The notes: generated by a model from the sequence alone, not told the origin. A DNA stretch of 46,050 nucleotides from Cohnella rhizoplanae (GCF_948329515.1 NZ_CAOJCN010000033.1:1-46050); one strand, 5' to 3'. Positions 8,258 through 16,599 are shown, numbered from the stretch's first letter. Translations and numbers: made by a program.

Positions 8258-9066
8258 AAAGCACGACCACCGTCCACCCTGGCGCCCGGCTCAAGAATCG
8301 CACGAGCTTCGGCCAGTCCGTCCGCCACTCGCTAACCATGGCCTACCGCGGCCTGCTCAAAATCCGCCGTACCCCCGAGCAGCTGTTCGACGTTACGCTG
8401 CAGCCGATCATTTTCACCCTGATGTTCACCTATATCTTCGGCGGGGCAATCTCCGGGGACGTGGCCAGCTATCTGCCCGTCATTATCCCCGGCATCCTCG
8501 TGCAGACCGTCATCACGACCTCGATCGTGACCGGCGTGCAGCTGCGAGAGGATATGGACAAAGGCGTGTTCGACCGGTTCAAGTCGCTGCCTATCGCCCG
8601 GATCGCCCCGCTCGCGGGAGCGCTTCTCGCGGATACGATACGCTACACGATCGCCACCGTGCTCACCTTCGGCATGGGGTACGTCATGGGTTACCGCCCG
8701 GACGGCGGGCTTGGCCATGTCGCGATCGCGGCCGTCCTCGTGATCTTCTGCTCCTGGGCGATCAGCTGGATCTTCGCCTTCTTCGGCGTCATCGCGCGCA
8801 CCGCGTCGAGCGTGCAGGGCATCTCGATGATCGTATTGTTCCCGCTCACGTTTCTCTCCAATGCGTTCGTGCCGACGGATACGATGCCGAATTGGCTGCA
8901 GTGGTTCACCGACATCAACCCCATCTCGCACTTGGTCACCGCCGTCCGCGATCTCGCCAACTCGGGCACCGTCGGCTGGGATCTCGGCATCTCGCTAATC
9001 GGCGCGGGCGTCATCGTCGCGATCTTCGCGCCGATCACGGTCCGGGCGTACATGCGTCGGACGTAA
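8254..9066 (+). CDS. ABC-2 type permease, DrrB family
   Basis: This is a 270-aa integral membrane partner of the preceding ATPase, coupled by a 4-bp ATGA overlap. It has an N-terminal cytoplasmic helix (SLTMAYRGLLKIRRTPEQLFDV) and about six membrane segments. The ABC-2 signature lies in the VQGISMIVLFPLTFLSNAF stretch, and the WLQWFTDINPISHLV region follows, as in DrrB proteins. The substrate is unknown. No regulator is directly adjacent. Repeats rather than genes follow it. Confidence 0.88.
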   Translation: MKSTTTVHPGARLKNRTSFGQSVRHSLTMAYRGLLKIRRTPEQLFDVTLQPIIFTLMFTYIFGGAISGDVASYLPVIIPGILVQTVITTSIVTGVQLREDMDKGVFDRFKSLPIARIAPLAGALLADTIRYTIATVLTFGMGYVMGYRPDGGLGHVAIAAVLVIFCSWAISWIFAFFGVIARTASSVQGISMIVLFPLTFLSNAFVPTDTMPNWLQWFTDINPISHLVTAVRDLANSGTVGWDLGISLIGAGVIVAIFAPITVRAYMRRT

Positions 9067-9120
9067 AGTCGGCGAGGAGATGGCAAGGGCATTGCGATTG
9101 ATCGGCAGACGGAGACCTGA

Positions 9121-9430
9121 TGCACATTTTACGTGCAACACCGTCGCCGCTGTCGCCGATTGGTCGTGACACGCGGGCACCATGCACATTTTCTGTGCAC
9201 CATCATTGCCGCTGTCTTCGATTGGTCGTCGTACGCACGCACCATGCACATTTTCTGTGCACCATCATCGCCGCTGTCGCCGATAGGTCGTGACACGCGG
9301 GCACCATGCACATTTTCTGTGCACCATCATCGCTGCTGTCGCCGATTGGTCGTCGTACGCACGCACCATGCACATTTTCTGTGCACCATCATTGTCGCTG
9401 TCTCCGATTGGTCGTCGCTCTTGTGCACCG
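9121..9430. repeat. Five 62-bp tandem repeats with alternating dimer structure
   Basis: Units start at 9121, 9183, 9245, 9307 and 9369, exactly 62 bp apart. Each begins with the hairpin TGCACATTTTCTGTGCA (6-bp arms, 5-nt loop; the first unit is degenerate) and contains a CGCTGTC.CCGATTGGTCGT block. The last third alternates: units 1 and 3 have GACACGCGGGCACCA, units 2 and 4 have CGTACGCACGCACCA. The true period may therefore be a 124-bp dimer. Reading frames through it on both strands are by-products of the repeat. Confidence 0.92.
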
Positions 9431-9454
9431 GGCATACTGTCTATCGCTTTAGGA

Positions 9455-9480
9455 AAAAGACCGCCAATTGGCGGTCTTTT
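9455..9480. terminator. Perfect 26-bp palindromic terminator
   Basis: AAAAGACCGCC followed by AATT and GGCGGTCTTTT forms a perfectly symmetric 26-bp palindrome with flanking A/T tracts. It can terminate transcription in either direction. It separates the 62-bp array from the 51-bp array and probably ends the ABC exporter transcript. Confidence 0.8.
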
Positions 9481-9562
9481 GCGTAAGCGCGACAGCGGCG
9501 CTTGGGCGTACACTGCGTACTTTATGGATGATAAGAGAAGCCTCAAACGAGACTAAAGGAGA

Positions 9563-10140
9563 GTTTGTTCCTAACCGAGACTTCTTGCGGCGGTTCCGCC
9601 ATGAGTGTGGTTGGTTTGTTCTTATCCGAGACTTCTTGCGCGGAACGGCCACGAGTGTCGTTGGTTTGTTCTTAACCGAGACTACCTGCAGGGACTCGTC
9701 CGCGAGTAGGGCGGGTTGTTCCTACCCGAGACTACCTGAAGGAGCCCGGCCGCGAGTATGTCTGGGTTTGTTCCTACCCGAGACTACTTGCGGCGGTACG
9801 TCCACGAGTATGGCGGGTTTGTTCCTATCCGAGACTTCTTGCGGCGGAACGGCCACGAGTGTCGTTGGTTTGTTCTTAACCGAGACTACCTGCAGGGACT
9901 CGACCACGAGTAGGGCGGGTTTGTTCTTATCCGAGACTTCTTGCGGAGGTACGGCCACGCGTATGGATGGCATGTTCCTATCCGAGACTACCTGCAGGGA
10001 CTCGGCCACGAGTGTAGTTGGTTTGTTCCTATCCGAGACTACCTGCAGGGACTCAGCCACGAGTAAGTTCGGTTTGTTCTTATCCGAGACTACCCACAAG
10101 GACTCGGCCACGAGCATGCCAGTTTTGTTCCTATCCGAGT
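9563..10140. repeat. About twelve 50-51 bp tandem repeats
   Basis: Units start near 9563, 9614, 9664, 9715, 9766, 9817, 9868, 9919, 9970, 10021, 10072 and 10122. The unit begins GTTTGTTC(C/T)TA(T/A)CCGAGACT, continues CCTGCAGGGACTCGG or CTTGCGGCGGAACGG, and ends CCACGAGT. CCGAG...CTCGG arms around the palindrome CCTGCAGG can fold as a hairpin. Because 51 is a multiple of 3, open frames run through on both strands with a 17-residue period; these are not supported as genes. The array ends just before the convergent guaD stop. Confidence 0.92.
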
Positions 10141-10178
10141 CCGACCTTCGGCTCGCCGGCTCGGGTAAACTTTGCGAA

Positions 10179-11546
10179 TCAAGCGCGGGCATGAACCCGC
10201 TCTCCCTGCACCCACACCTCGCGGATGTTCTCGGGGCGGACGAGATACATGATCTTTTGGAAGATCTCGTGCAGCGGTTCGCCCTCGCCGAACACGGGCA
10301 GGCGAGCGCCGGCGAGCGCGATGTCGACGATCTGCGCATCCCAGGCGTAGCCCTCCGCCAGGCGGCCGATCGGCAGGCTCAGGGCTTCGCCGCCGCCGGC
10401 CGTGGCGAGATAGAACGCCTCGTCGATCGTGATGCGGGAGGCCGGCACGCCGCGCGCGTCCGCGGGGAGGGAGGGGTCCACGCCGTCCTCCAGCATGCGC
10501 GACGAGATGACCGCCTGCCGCGCGTTGTCGTACAGGCTCGGCGAATAGCCGCCGGAGACGTCCGAGCCGAGGCCGACTTCCACTCCCTTGTCAATCCAGC
10601 GGGCGATCGGAATGACGCTGCCCGCGAAGTAAGCGTTGGAGATCGGGCAGTGGCCGATCGCCGTCCCGGTCTCCGCGAACAGGGCCGCGTCGTCCTCGTC
10701 CAGGAAATTGCAGTGCGCCATGACGGACTTGTCGCCGAGCAGCCCGAAGTCCCGTAGCGCGGAGGCGTCGCGCTTGCCCGTCCGCGCCAGCACGTGGCCG
10801 TGCGCCCAGTCGCTCTCGCTGCAATGCGACTGGACATGCGTATCGTGCTTCGCGGCCAGCTCGCCCAGACCCTTCAAGACCTCGTCCGTGCAGCTGGGGA
10901 TGAACCGCGGCGTCACTACCGGGTATACGCCCTGCTTGGCGGTCTTCGCCAGCGCCTTGACGGCGACGATAAAAGCCTCCGTATCGGCCAGCGCTGACGC
11001 AGCGTCGGCATCCCGATAGTAGTCGGGATTCTGCGCCGGATCGTCCATGACCACCTTGCCGACCAGGCCGCGCTGCCCCTTTCTCGCGCAGATCTCGGCC
11101 AGCAGCAGGCTGGATTCTTTGTGGATTGTGGCAAAGTAGAGGGCGGTCGTCGTGCCGTTGGCGAGCAGCGCGGACACCAGATCCTCGTAAACCTCAGCGG
11201 CAAAGTCCGGATCCGCGAACTTCGACTCCAGCGGGAACGTATACGTATGCAGCCAATCGTACAGCGGGATGTCGAGCGCCGTGCCGGACTGCGCCCACTG
11301 CGGCGCATGCACGTGCAGATCGACGAAGCCGGGCAGCAGGTACTGTCCCGGCGCCAGACGATGATACTGCGCCGTGCCCGCGTATGCGTCCCGTAAGGAC
11401 GCGTAGTCCGCGGCATCCGGCGCGATCGCCCTCGCGATGACGCCTTGCTCGTTCAGGCAGAACAGATAGTCCTTCAAGATCTCGATTTCCTTGGGGGAGC
11501 GGGCGGTGAACGCCGTCCCTTGAAACACGCGGGCGAATGCTTTCAT
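10179..11546 (-). CDS. guaD: Guanine deaminase
   Basis: The 455-aa amidohydrolase converts guanine to xanthine and ammonia in purine salvage. It has the metal-binding LLPGFVDLHVHAPQW near residue 75, the family-typical DIPLYDWLHTYTFPLESKF, HVQSHCSES, a third metal His in VMAHCNFLDEDD, GHCPISNAYF, and the Asp in GLGSDVSGGYS. Length and motifs fit the GuaD family rather than other chlorohydrolases. ATG 11546 is chosen because AAGGAG lies at the right distance; an in-frame ATG six codons upstream overlaps that SD. A 51-bp repeat array lies immediately downstream. Confidence 0.92.
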   Translation of the reverse strand: MKAFARVFQGTAFTARSPKEIEILKDYLFCLNEQGVIARAIAPDAADYASLRDAYAGTAQYHRLAPGQYLLPGFVDLHVHAPQWAQSGTALDIPLYDWLHTYTFPLESKFADPDFAAEVYEDLVSALLANGTTTALYFATIHKESSLLLAEICARKGQRGLVGKVVMDDPAQNPDYYRDADAASALADTEAFIVAVKALAKTAKQGVYPVVTPRFIPSCTDEVLKGLGELAAKHDTHVQSHCSESDWAHGHVLARTGKRDASALRDFGLLGDKSVMAHCNFLDEDDAALFAETGTAIGHCPISNAYFAGSVIPIARWIDKGVEVGLGSDVSGGYSPSLYDNARQAVISSRMLEDGVDPSLPADARGVPASRITIDEAFYLATAGGGEALSLPIGRLAEGYAWDAQIVDIALAGARLPVFGEGEPLHEIFQKIMYLVRPENIREVWVQGERVHARA

Positions 11547-11584
11547 GGGTGGTCTCCTTGCCATTTCGCATTTGAATTTTTATC

Positions 11585-11613
11585 ATTATAGGGAATCTGA
11601 ATGGGGAAGTCCA
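11585..11613 (-). promoter_or_regulatory. Sigma-A-like promoter of guaD
   Basis: On the minus strand a perfect -10 TATAAT (plus-strand 11585-11590) is preceded, 17 bp upstream, by TGGACT, which matches four of six -35 bases. The position, about 40 bp before the guaD start, fits. No purine riboswitch or PurR box is evident. Confidence 0.5.
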
Positions 11614-11702
11614 TGAATCCGTGCGAAAGTTGTGCGCGGCGACCGATGAAAGACCGCCCGATAGGCCATGCTAGCCAAACCAAGCCGCAAGGAGGATGCG
11701 TC

Positions 11703-12239
11703 ATGTCGCCGACAGCCGGGCAGGTGCCCTACGGCTATGAGCCGCCGGTCCAGAGGGAGAAAGGCACGCTGATCTATTACGATACTTTCGAGGAGACGAC
11801 GGACGAGCAGCTCGACGTGGCCGCCGAGACGGCCAAGGCGCGTGCGTTCGAGCGGTTCGTGCTGTACCCGATCCATGAGGAGACCGCGAAGCGCATGTCC
11901 AAGGCACCCGTGAGCGCGTATTACAAGCGGGAGAAGAGGCTGGCGGAGTGGGCGCAGTCGAGAGCCCCGGGGCAGGCCGACCCCGAGATCGACCGCTGGG
12001 AAGGCAAGAGAAAGAAGTATACGCCGATGGAGGCCGCGCTGCGCCATTTGACGGAGACGCTGCCGGGTCCGCATTTCGTATATATGACCCCGGATACGGC
12101 GAATCTGTTCGCGTCGTACGACGTCTTCGAGACATGGATCGCGAAGATCCGGCTGATTCTGTCCGCCGTGCCGGCGAGTCCGGCGCCTCTGCTCGAGCGG
12201 TATCGCAGCCGCTGGAATCTGGCATGGGAGGATGAATAA
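11703..12239 (+). CDS. Uncharacterised 178-aa protein
   Basis: I do not recognise this family. The start is ATG 11703, given by AAGGAGG at 11690; longer in-frame starts upstream lack a site. The product is soluble, charged and predicted mostly helical, with Trp/Tyr-rich patches (VSAYYKREKRLAEWAQ, GPHFVYMTPDTANLF). No signal peptide, membrane segment or metal motif is seen. It is transcribed divergently from guaD and ends at a terminator, so it is probably monocistronic. Confidence 0.7.
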   Translation: MSPTAGQVPYGYEPPVQREKGTLIYYDTFEETTDEQLDVAAETAKARAFERFVLYPIHEETAKRMSKAPVSAYYKREKRLAEWAQSRAPGQADPEIDRWEGKRKKYTPMEAALRHLTETLPGPHFVYMTPDTANLFASYDVFETWIAKIRLILSAVPASPAPLLERYRSRWNLAWEDE

Positions 12240-12245
12240 GCGATT

Positions 12246-12285
12246 GCCTCCGCCAGCAGCTTCCGGTCCAGCCGGAGGCTTTTTT
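12246..12285 (+). terminator. Intrinsic terminator
   Basis: GCCTCCG (12246-12252) pairs with CGGAGGC (12273-12279) around a secondary CCGG-containing loop and is followed by six T residues. It ends the uncharacterised gene. Confidence 0.8.
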
Positions 12286-12355
12286 GCCGTGAGCGTCCCT
12301 TGCGCTAAACGCGGGTAAGTAGGATTTATTCCTATTTAAATAGAGGTGCCCCTAT

Positions 12356-13033
12356 GTGCGGCGATACACGATACAAACGACGATCGAGGAATTAATGGCG
12401 ATGTTCGCCCTGGACCGCGTCGGACACGCGAATCTGACGCCTAACTATAATGTCGCGCCCACGCAGACGGTGCCCGCGATCATCGCGGAGGACGGGGAGC
12501 GGGTGCTCGCAGAGTTGAGATGGGGACTGATACCGTTCTGGGCCAAGGACGAGAAGGTCGGATTCAAGATGATCAACGCGAGGGCCGAATCCGTCGCCGC
12601 CAAGCCCGCGTACCGCAATCTGATCAAGCGTCGGCGCGCCGTCATCCCGGCGGACGGGTTCTATGAATGGAAGAAGGAGAAGGAAGGCAAGCAGCCCTTC
12701 CGGTTCGTGCTTAAATCCGGGGAACCGTTCGGCTTTGCCGGCCTGTGGGACGAGTGGCGCGGCCCCGACGGACCGGTGCGGAGCTGCACGATCATCACGA
12801 CGACGCCCAACTCGCTCGTCGCGGACATTCACGATCGCATGCCGGTCATGCTGCCCGACGAGGCGGTCGGCCGATGGCTCGATCAGGCCGTAGAGGACGC
12901 TGACGAGCTCAAGGGGCTGCTCGTACCGTACGATGCCGACCGGATGCGCAGATACCCCGTCTCCAGGGAGGTGGGATCCGTCCGCAACACGGGCGCGGAG
13001 CTCATCCAAGAGGTAGCGCTTAATAGCAAATGA
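12356..13033 (+). CDS. SRAP/YedK-family DNA-protein-crosslink protein, N-terminus frameshifted
   Basis: SRAP proteins (YedK, human HMCES) form a thiazolidine link between their N-terminal Cys2 and abasic sites in ssDNA. Residues after the start are canonical: LTPNYNVAPTQ, RWGLIPFWAKD, INARAESVAAKPAYR, RRAVIPADGFYEWKK, GFAGLWDEW and IHDRMPVML. The N-terminus is broken. ATG TGC GG at 12354, with a good SD (AGAGGTG), encodes the expected M-C-G, but one base is missing before CGA TAC ACG (R-Y-T). From ATG 12354 translation stops after a few codons. The intact frame can only start at GTG 12356 and would begin MRRYTI without Cys2. It is either a crippled gene or a sequencing error. Confidence 0.75.
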   Translation: MRRYTIQTTIEELMAMFALDRVGHANLTPNYNVAPTQTVPAIIAEDGERVLAELRWGLIPFWAKDEKVGFKMINARAESVAAKPAYRNLIKRRRAVIPADGFYEWKKEKEGKQPFRFVLKSGEPFGFAGLWDEWRGPDGPVRSCTIITTTPNSLVADIHDRMPVMLPDEAVGRWLDQAVEDADELKGLLVPYDADRMRRYPVSREVGSVRNTGAELIQEVALNSK

Positions 13034-13066
13034 CCGGATTGGCGAAAACGGTTGCAAAATGTCAGA

Positions 13067-13100
13067 AACGAGCCCTTATCCGATGAGGAAAGGGCTCGTT
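13067..13100 (+). terminator. Hairpin downstream of the SRAP gene
   Basis: An 11-bp perfect stem, AACGAGCCCTT with AAGGGCTCGTT, has a 12-nt loop. The T tract after it is short (TT then CGC), so termination strength is uncertain. Confidence 0.6.
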
Positions 13101-13620
13101 CGCATGCGGCGTTACGAAGCAAAGAATACGCTTACTTTTTCTCATGATTCTCATACGAAGGCCCGTCGCACGGCGTTTTTCGGCGATAAGGCTTGACGCG
13201 GCCGATTTCATAAAAGCGCTTTATCATAAATAAAATCCATATAATGGATATAAATGATTTAGATTGCTTAAAGTTACCACGAGCAGAATATGGGTCTTAA
13301 GACCTAATATATTGAATTCAAGACAAGGTCCCATGCAAATAATGTCATTTACACAATTTGCCTGTTATCCGCACTAAGGCATACGCCGACCGATAAAAAT
13401 TGGGCAATCTTGGAACGAAAAATGTCTGAAAGTGTCCCCGGTCATGACCGAAGGCACCCCGATCCTTATCTAACTACCCATTCGATAATCGGTACTCCCG
13501 TAGCATGGGCATGTCAATTTCGGCAAGGTATGTTGAAAATGAACCTTTACACGCAGAAACGAGGGACCCTGACGAACAGATTGGAAATTTCTCATCATAC
13601 AAGGGAAGGCGTTGATTGGA
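13101..13620. other. AT-richer 520-bp intergenic region ahead of the two-component system
   Basis: No convincing gene is seen. A TATAAT (13240-13245) is centred in the inverted repeat ATCCAT-ATA-ATGGAT (13235-13249), which could be a -10 element covered by an operator, but no good -35 is found. A 94-codon open frame starting near 13410 has no SD and overlaps the kinase gene out of frame; I treat it as chance. The length suggests a long leader or several regulatory sites for the kinase/regulator pair. Confidence 0.45.
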
Positions 13621-14280
13621 ATGGCTATGCAGAGCAAGGTGGAACCGTACGTATTGTTCGAGGAACGCAACCGGATCGCAGAGGAAATCCATGATCGCAT
13701 TTGCCCCCATTTATTCGGCATAACCTACGCGGTTCATTCCGCCGAGCAGGATTGGAGCGGCATGTCCAGCGAGCAGCATCTGGATCTGCTGCGGGAGATT
13801 CAACAGGCCGCGGCCGAAGCGACGCGCGAGCTGCGCAAGACGATCTACGACCTGAGCGCTTCCGAGCATGGGGATGCTTCCTGGCTATGCGGCGTCGAAT
13901 CGCTGCTGGCCAGTCAGGCCAAGCTCAGCGGCGTGCGCATCCGGTTCAGGCCGCCCGCGCCTGATCGGCGCGTCACCGTACATCATCAGAAGGCGCTGTA
14001 CCGGATCATCGCGGAGGCGACCGGCAACGCGATCCGCCACGGCAAGTGCAGCGCCGTCGACGTTAGGCTGACGCTGCGGCGCTGTTCGGCCACGCTCAAG
14101 ATATGGGACAACGGCAAGGGCTTCGATTGCGGCGCGACGCGTCTCGGCAACGACGACTCCGGCCATGGGCTGCGGAATATGAAGACGCTCGCCGCCGCGC
14201 TCGGCGGGAGCTTGCAGATCGATAGCGAGGAGGGGCGCGGGACGTGTATCGTCGCGCGGCTGCCGCTGTCCGACGGATAA
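13621..14280 (+). CDS. Soluble NarL-family sensor histidine kinase
   Basis: This 219-aa kinase consists of only a HisKA_3 dimerisation/phosphoacceptor segment (ERNRIAEEIHDR, His at residue 24) and a HATPase domain. The N box is in IIAEATGNAIRHG, the G1 box in WDNGKGFD, and the G2 box in GHGLRNMKTLAAALGG. There is no membrane segment and no sensor domain, so it must sense through partners or a cytoplasmic signal. The start is uncertain: ATG 13621, ATG 13627 and TTG 13612 are all in frame, behind AAGGGAAGG. It is followed 56 bp later by its cognate response regulator. Confidence 0.85.
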   Translation: MAMQSKVEPYVLFEERNRIAEEIHDRICPHLFGITYAVHSAEQDWSGMSSEQHLDLLREIQQAAAEATRELRKTIYDLSASEHGDASWLCGVESLLASQAKLSGVRIRFRPPAPDRRVTVHHQKALYRIIAEATGNAIRHGKCSAVDVRLTLRRCSATLKIWDNGKGFDCGATRLGNDDSGHGLRNMKTLAAALGGSLQIDSEEGRGTCIVARLPLSDG

Positions 14281-14336
14281 GAGACGGGACTGAATCGGAT
14301 TGAACTGACGGAATAAGACAGACGGACGGTGATCAT

Positions 14337-15008
14337 ATGAAGATCGTAATCGTGGACGACCACCCGCTCGTACGCAGAGGCTTAAGGGCGGTCCTGTCCG
14401 GAGAGGAAGGATTCGAGATCGTGGGAGAGGCGGAGACCGTATTGGGCGCGCTGTCGGTGATCGAGACGGCGAGACCGGATCTCGTCATCCTGGATATCCG
14501 TCTCGGCGCGGATTCCGGGTACGACCTCGTACGCTCGCTGCGCGGACTGGGCTGCCGCTACATGATGCTCACTTCATCGGCTTCGGAGGCCGATATCCGC
14601 AGGGCGAAGGAGTGCGGGGCCGATGGCTACGTACTCAAGGACGCCGCGCCGGACGAACTGCTGCTCGCCGTCAAGATGATCGGCAGAGGGCGCAAGTACT
14701 TTGACCAGAGCCTGCTCGGGACGCTGCTCCGCAAGGAGTCCGACGATCCGCTGGAGAAGCTGACGCCCAAGGAACGCGAAGTGCTGATCGCGCTCGGGGA
14801 GGGACTGTCCAACGGCGCCGTGGCCAAAAAGCTGGTCATCAGCGAGTTCACGGTCAAGAAGCACGTGAGCCGAATTTTCCAAAAGCTGAACCTGACCGAC
14901 CGTACCCAGGCGGCCTTGTTCGCGCAGTCGCAGGGCATCGGAGACTTCTCGCCGCCGGATATCCGGACGGAGAGCGGCTTCGCGCTCCCGAATGGTACCA
15001 AAGTATAA
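14337..15008 (+). CDS. NarL/FixJ-family response regulator (LuxR-type HTH)
   Basis: The 223-aa protein has a receiver domain (residues 1-120) with the acidic pair DD at 7-8, phosphoacceptor Asp53 in LVILDIRLG, a Ser in MLTSS, and Lys in YVLKDAAP. The C-terminal LuxR-type HTH (about 145-205) has LTPKEREVLIALGEGLSNGAVA and EFTVKKHVSRIFQKLNL. It is the partner of the kinase just upstream. The exopolysaccharide operon starts 210 bp downstream on the same strand, so control of that operon is a reasonable but unproven guess. Confidence 0.92.
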   Translation: MKIVIVDDHPLVRRGLRAVLSGEEGFEIVGEAETVLGALSVIETARPDLVILDIRLGADSGYDLVRSLRGLGCRYMMLTSSASEADIRRAKECGADGYVLKDAAPDELLLAVKMIGRGRKYFDQSLLGTLLRKESDDPLEKLTPKEREVLIALGEGLSNGAVAKKLVISEFTVKKHVSRIFQKLNLTDRTQAALFAQSQGIGDFSPPDIRTESGFALPNGTKV

Positions 15009-15025
15009 TATGCATACCTACCGAC

Positions 15026-15074
15026 GCGGCAGGACGATGGCTTCCGAAGAAGAAGCAAAATCATCCTGCCGCGT
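15026..15074 (+). terminator. Terminator-like hairpin between the regulator and the EPS operon
   Basis: CGCGGCAGGA (15026-15035) pairs with TCCTGCCGCG (15065-15074), and the stem extends with one mismatch (CGAT/ATCA). TAATAGTTTT follows. It probably ends the two-component operon and separates it from the polysaccharide operon. Confidence 0.6.
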
Positions 15075-15160
15075 AATAGTTTTGAAAGTCGACGGCGATT
15101 TACAATAAAAGCAGGACGGGGCAAGGGAGGCCAAAACGAAAACGAATATCGGAAAATGAG

Positions 15161-15174
15161 TCAGAAAATTCTGA
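15161..15174 (+). promoter_or_regulatory. Inverted repeat in the 5' region of the EPS operon
   Basis: TCAGAA-AA-TTCTGA is a perfect 6-bp inverted repeat 45 bp before the first EPS start, itself bracketed by AATATC (15145-15150) and GATATT. It may be a regulator operator or a small leader hairpin. A TACAAT at about 15101 could be the -10, but no well-spaced -35 is evident. Confidence 0.35.
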
Positions 15175-15218
15175 TATTTATTTCATTTACAAAAGAAATC
15201 AGCATCGGAGGAAGCGTT

Positions 15219-15974
15219 TTGGAAATTCAACGGTATTGGAGCGTAGTCCGAAAAAGGCTCTGGCTAATCGCCTTGATTACGATCGCCATGTGTACGGCGG
15301 TCGGCTATTATACCAGTCAACATATGAGACCGACCTATCAAGCCGCCGCCAAGCTAATGGTGTACGAGAGCGAAGCCCCCGGCAATACGACCTCAGCGCC
15401 CGACGCCGGCGCCATCAACTCCAACATATTGCTGATCAAAACCTTCAAGCAGCTGATCCTGACGCCCCGAATATTGGACAAGGTCGCAGCGGCCTATCCC
15501 GATCTCCATACGACGGCCGGCGAGCTCTCCGCGAAGATCGGCATCTCTTCCGTCAGCGAAACGCAGATTATGACCGTCATCGCGACGGACGGCTCCTACG
15601 AACGTGCGGCCGACATGGCCAACGCCGTCACCAAGGTGTTCCAGGAAGAGATCCGCACGCTGATGAACCTGAATAACGTATCCGTCCTCAACTGGGCCGA
15701 TCCGGAAGCCCCCCGGGGGCCGAGCTCCCCGAGTCCCGCCAAGAACGTCGCCATCGCGTTCGTCCTAAGCATCCTTATCGGCATCGCGCTCTCCTTCCTG
15801 CTCGATCACATGGACGACTCCGTCAAGACCGAGCAAGAGGTACGCGCCAAGCTGGGGCTGCCCCTGCTGGCGGACGTGCCGCGGATCAAGCGGCGCGACC
15901 TGATCGAGCCCGACGATTCGGAGCGAACGACCATGGGAGCGAGGGGGAAGACGAATGTCACGATGGATGCGTAA
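15219..15974 (+). CDS. Wzz/YveK-type chain-length regulator (BY-kinase modulator)
   Basis: This is a 251-aa membrane protein of the polysaccharide co-polymerase family. It starts at TTG 15219 with GGAGG seven bases upstream, giving MEIQRYWSVVRKRLWLIAL. The first membrane segment is at about residues 17-38. An extracytoplasmic Wzz domain follows, and a second membrane segment (NVAIAFVLSILIGIALSFLL) leads into a short cytoplasmic tail. In Firmicutes this protein activates the separately encoded tyrosine kinase through that tail. The kinase gene overlaps it by 20 bp. It is the first gene of the EPS operon. Confidence 0.88.
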   Translation: MEIQRYWSVVRKRLWLIALITIAMCTAVGYYTSQHMRPTYQAAAKLMVYESEAPGNTTSAPDAGAINSNILLIKTFKQLILTPRILDKVAAAYPDLHTTAGELSAKIGISSVSETQIMTVIATDGSYERAADMANAVTKVFQEEIRTLMNLNNVSVLNWADPEAPRGPSSPSPAKNVAIAFVLSILIGIALSFLLDHMDDSVKTEQEVRAKLGLPLLADVPRIKRRDLIEPDDSERTTMGARGKTNVTMDA

Positions 15975-16599
15975 GCGGGGATTGATCGCGGCGGATAATC
16001 CGAAGTCGGCCGCGGCGGATACGTACCGCAGACTCAAGACCGGCATCGAGTGGTCTGTCCGGGACGAGGGCATGAAGACGATCGCCATCGCCTCGGCCGA
16101 GCCGGGAGAGGGCAAGAGCACCACGTCCTCCAACATCGCGGTCGCATATGCCAAGGCGGGACGGCGGGTGCTGCTGCTGGACACGGACCTGCGCAAGCCG
16201 GCGCAGCATCAGATCTTCGAGCTGCCGAACGACACGGGCCTTAGCACGGCGCTGGCCGGACGCGGCGGACTGGATCAGGTAGCGCGGCGCACGGCGTACG
16301 CCAACCTTCAGGTGGTGTGCGCGGGGCCGACGCCGTCCAATCCGTCCGAGCTGCTCGATTCGGACGCGATGAGCGCGCTGCTCGAGGCGGCGAAGGAGAG
16401 ATTCGATATCGTCATCGTAGATACGACCTCAATTGCCGCGGCATCCGACGCGATGATCGTCGCCGACAAGTGCGACGGCGCCGTGCTCGTCATCCGCCGC
16501 GGCAAGACCAAGCTGGACGCGGTCCAGAAGGCGAAGGATACGCTCTCGTCCGGACGCGTCCGGGTCGTGGGCGCGGTGTTCAACCGCAGAGGACGCTAG
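15955..16599 (+). CDS. CpsD/CapB-type tyrosine-protein kinase (BY-kinase)
   Basis: This 214-aa cytoplasmic kinase controls polysaccharide export and length. It has Walker A SAEPGEGKST (47-56), Walker A' VLLLDTDLRKP, and Walker B DIVIVDT. The start ATG 15955 lies inside the preceding gene, with GAGGGGGAAG upstream. Unusually, the C-terminus ends NRRGR and lacks the Tyr cluster that most BY-kinases autophosphorylate. It may therefore phosphorylate other substrates, such as the sugar transferase or UDP-glucose dehydrogenase encoded downstream. An EAR-like RNA follows, as after epsB in Bacillus. Confidence 0.88.
   Translation: MSRWMRKRGLIAADNPKSAAADTYRRLKTGIEWSVRDEGMKTIAIASAEPGEGKSTTSSNIAVAYAKAGRRVLLLDTDLRKPAQHQIFELPNDTGLSTALAGRGGLDQVARRTAYANLQVVCAGPTPSNPSELLDSDAMSALLEAAKERFDIVIVDTTSIAAASDAMIVADKCDGAVLVIRRGKTKLDAVQKAKDTLSSGRVRVVGAVFNRRGR

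Noticed and set aside
9468..10757. Long + strand open frame through the 51-bp array (17-residue repeat) and its minus-strand counterpart at 9722-10339
   Set aside because: The period of 51 bp keeps several frames open on both strands, units with 50 bp break the register, no SD is present, and the frame runs on into the antisense of guaD. It is an effect of the repeat.
13410..13694. 94-codon open frame before the histidine kinase
   Set aside because: No SD, overlaps the kinase start out of frame, and no recognisable features.
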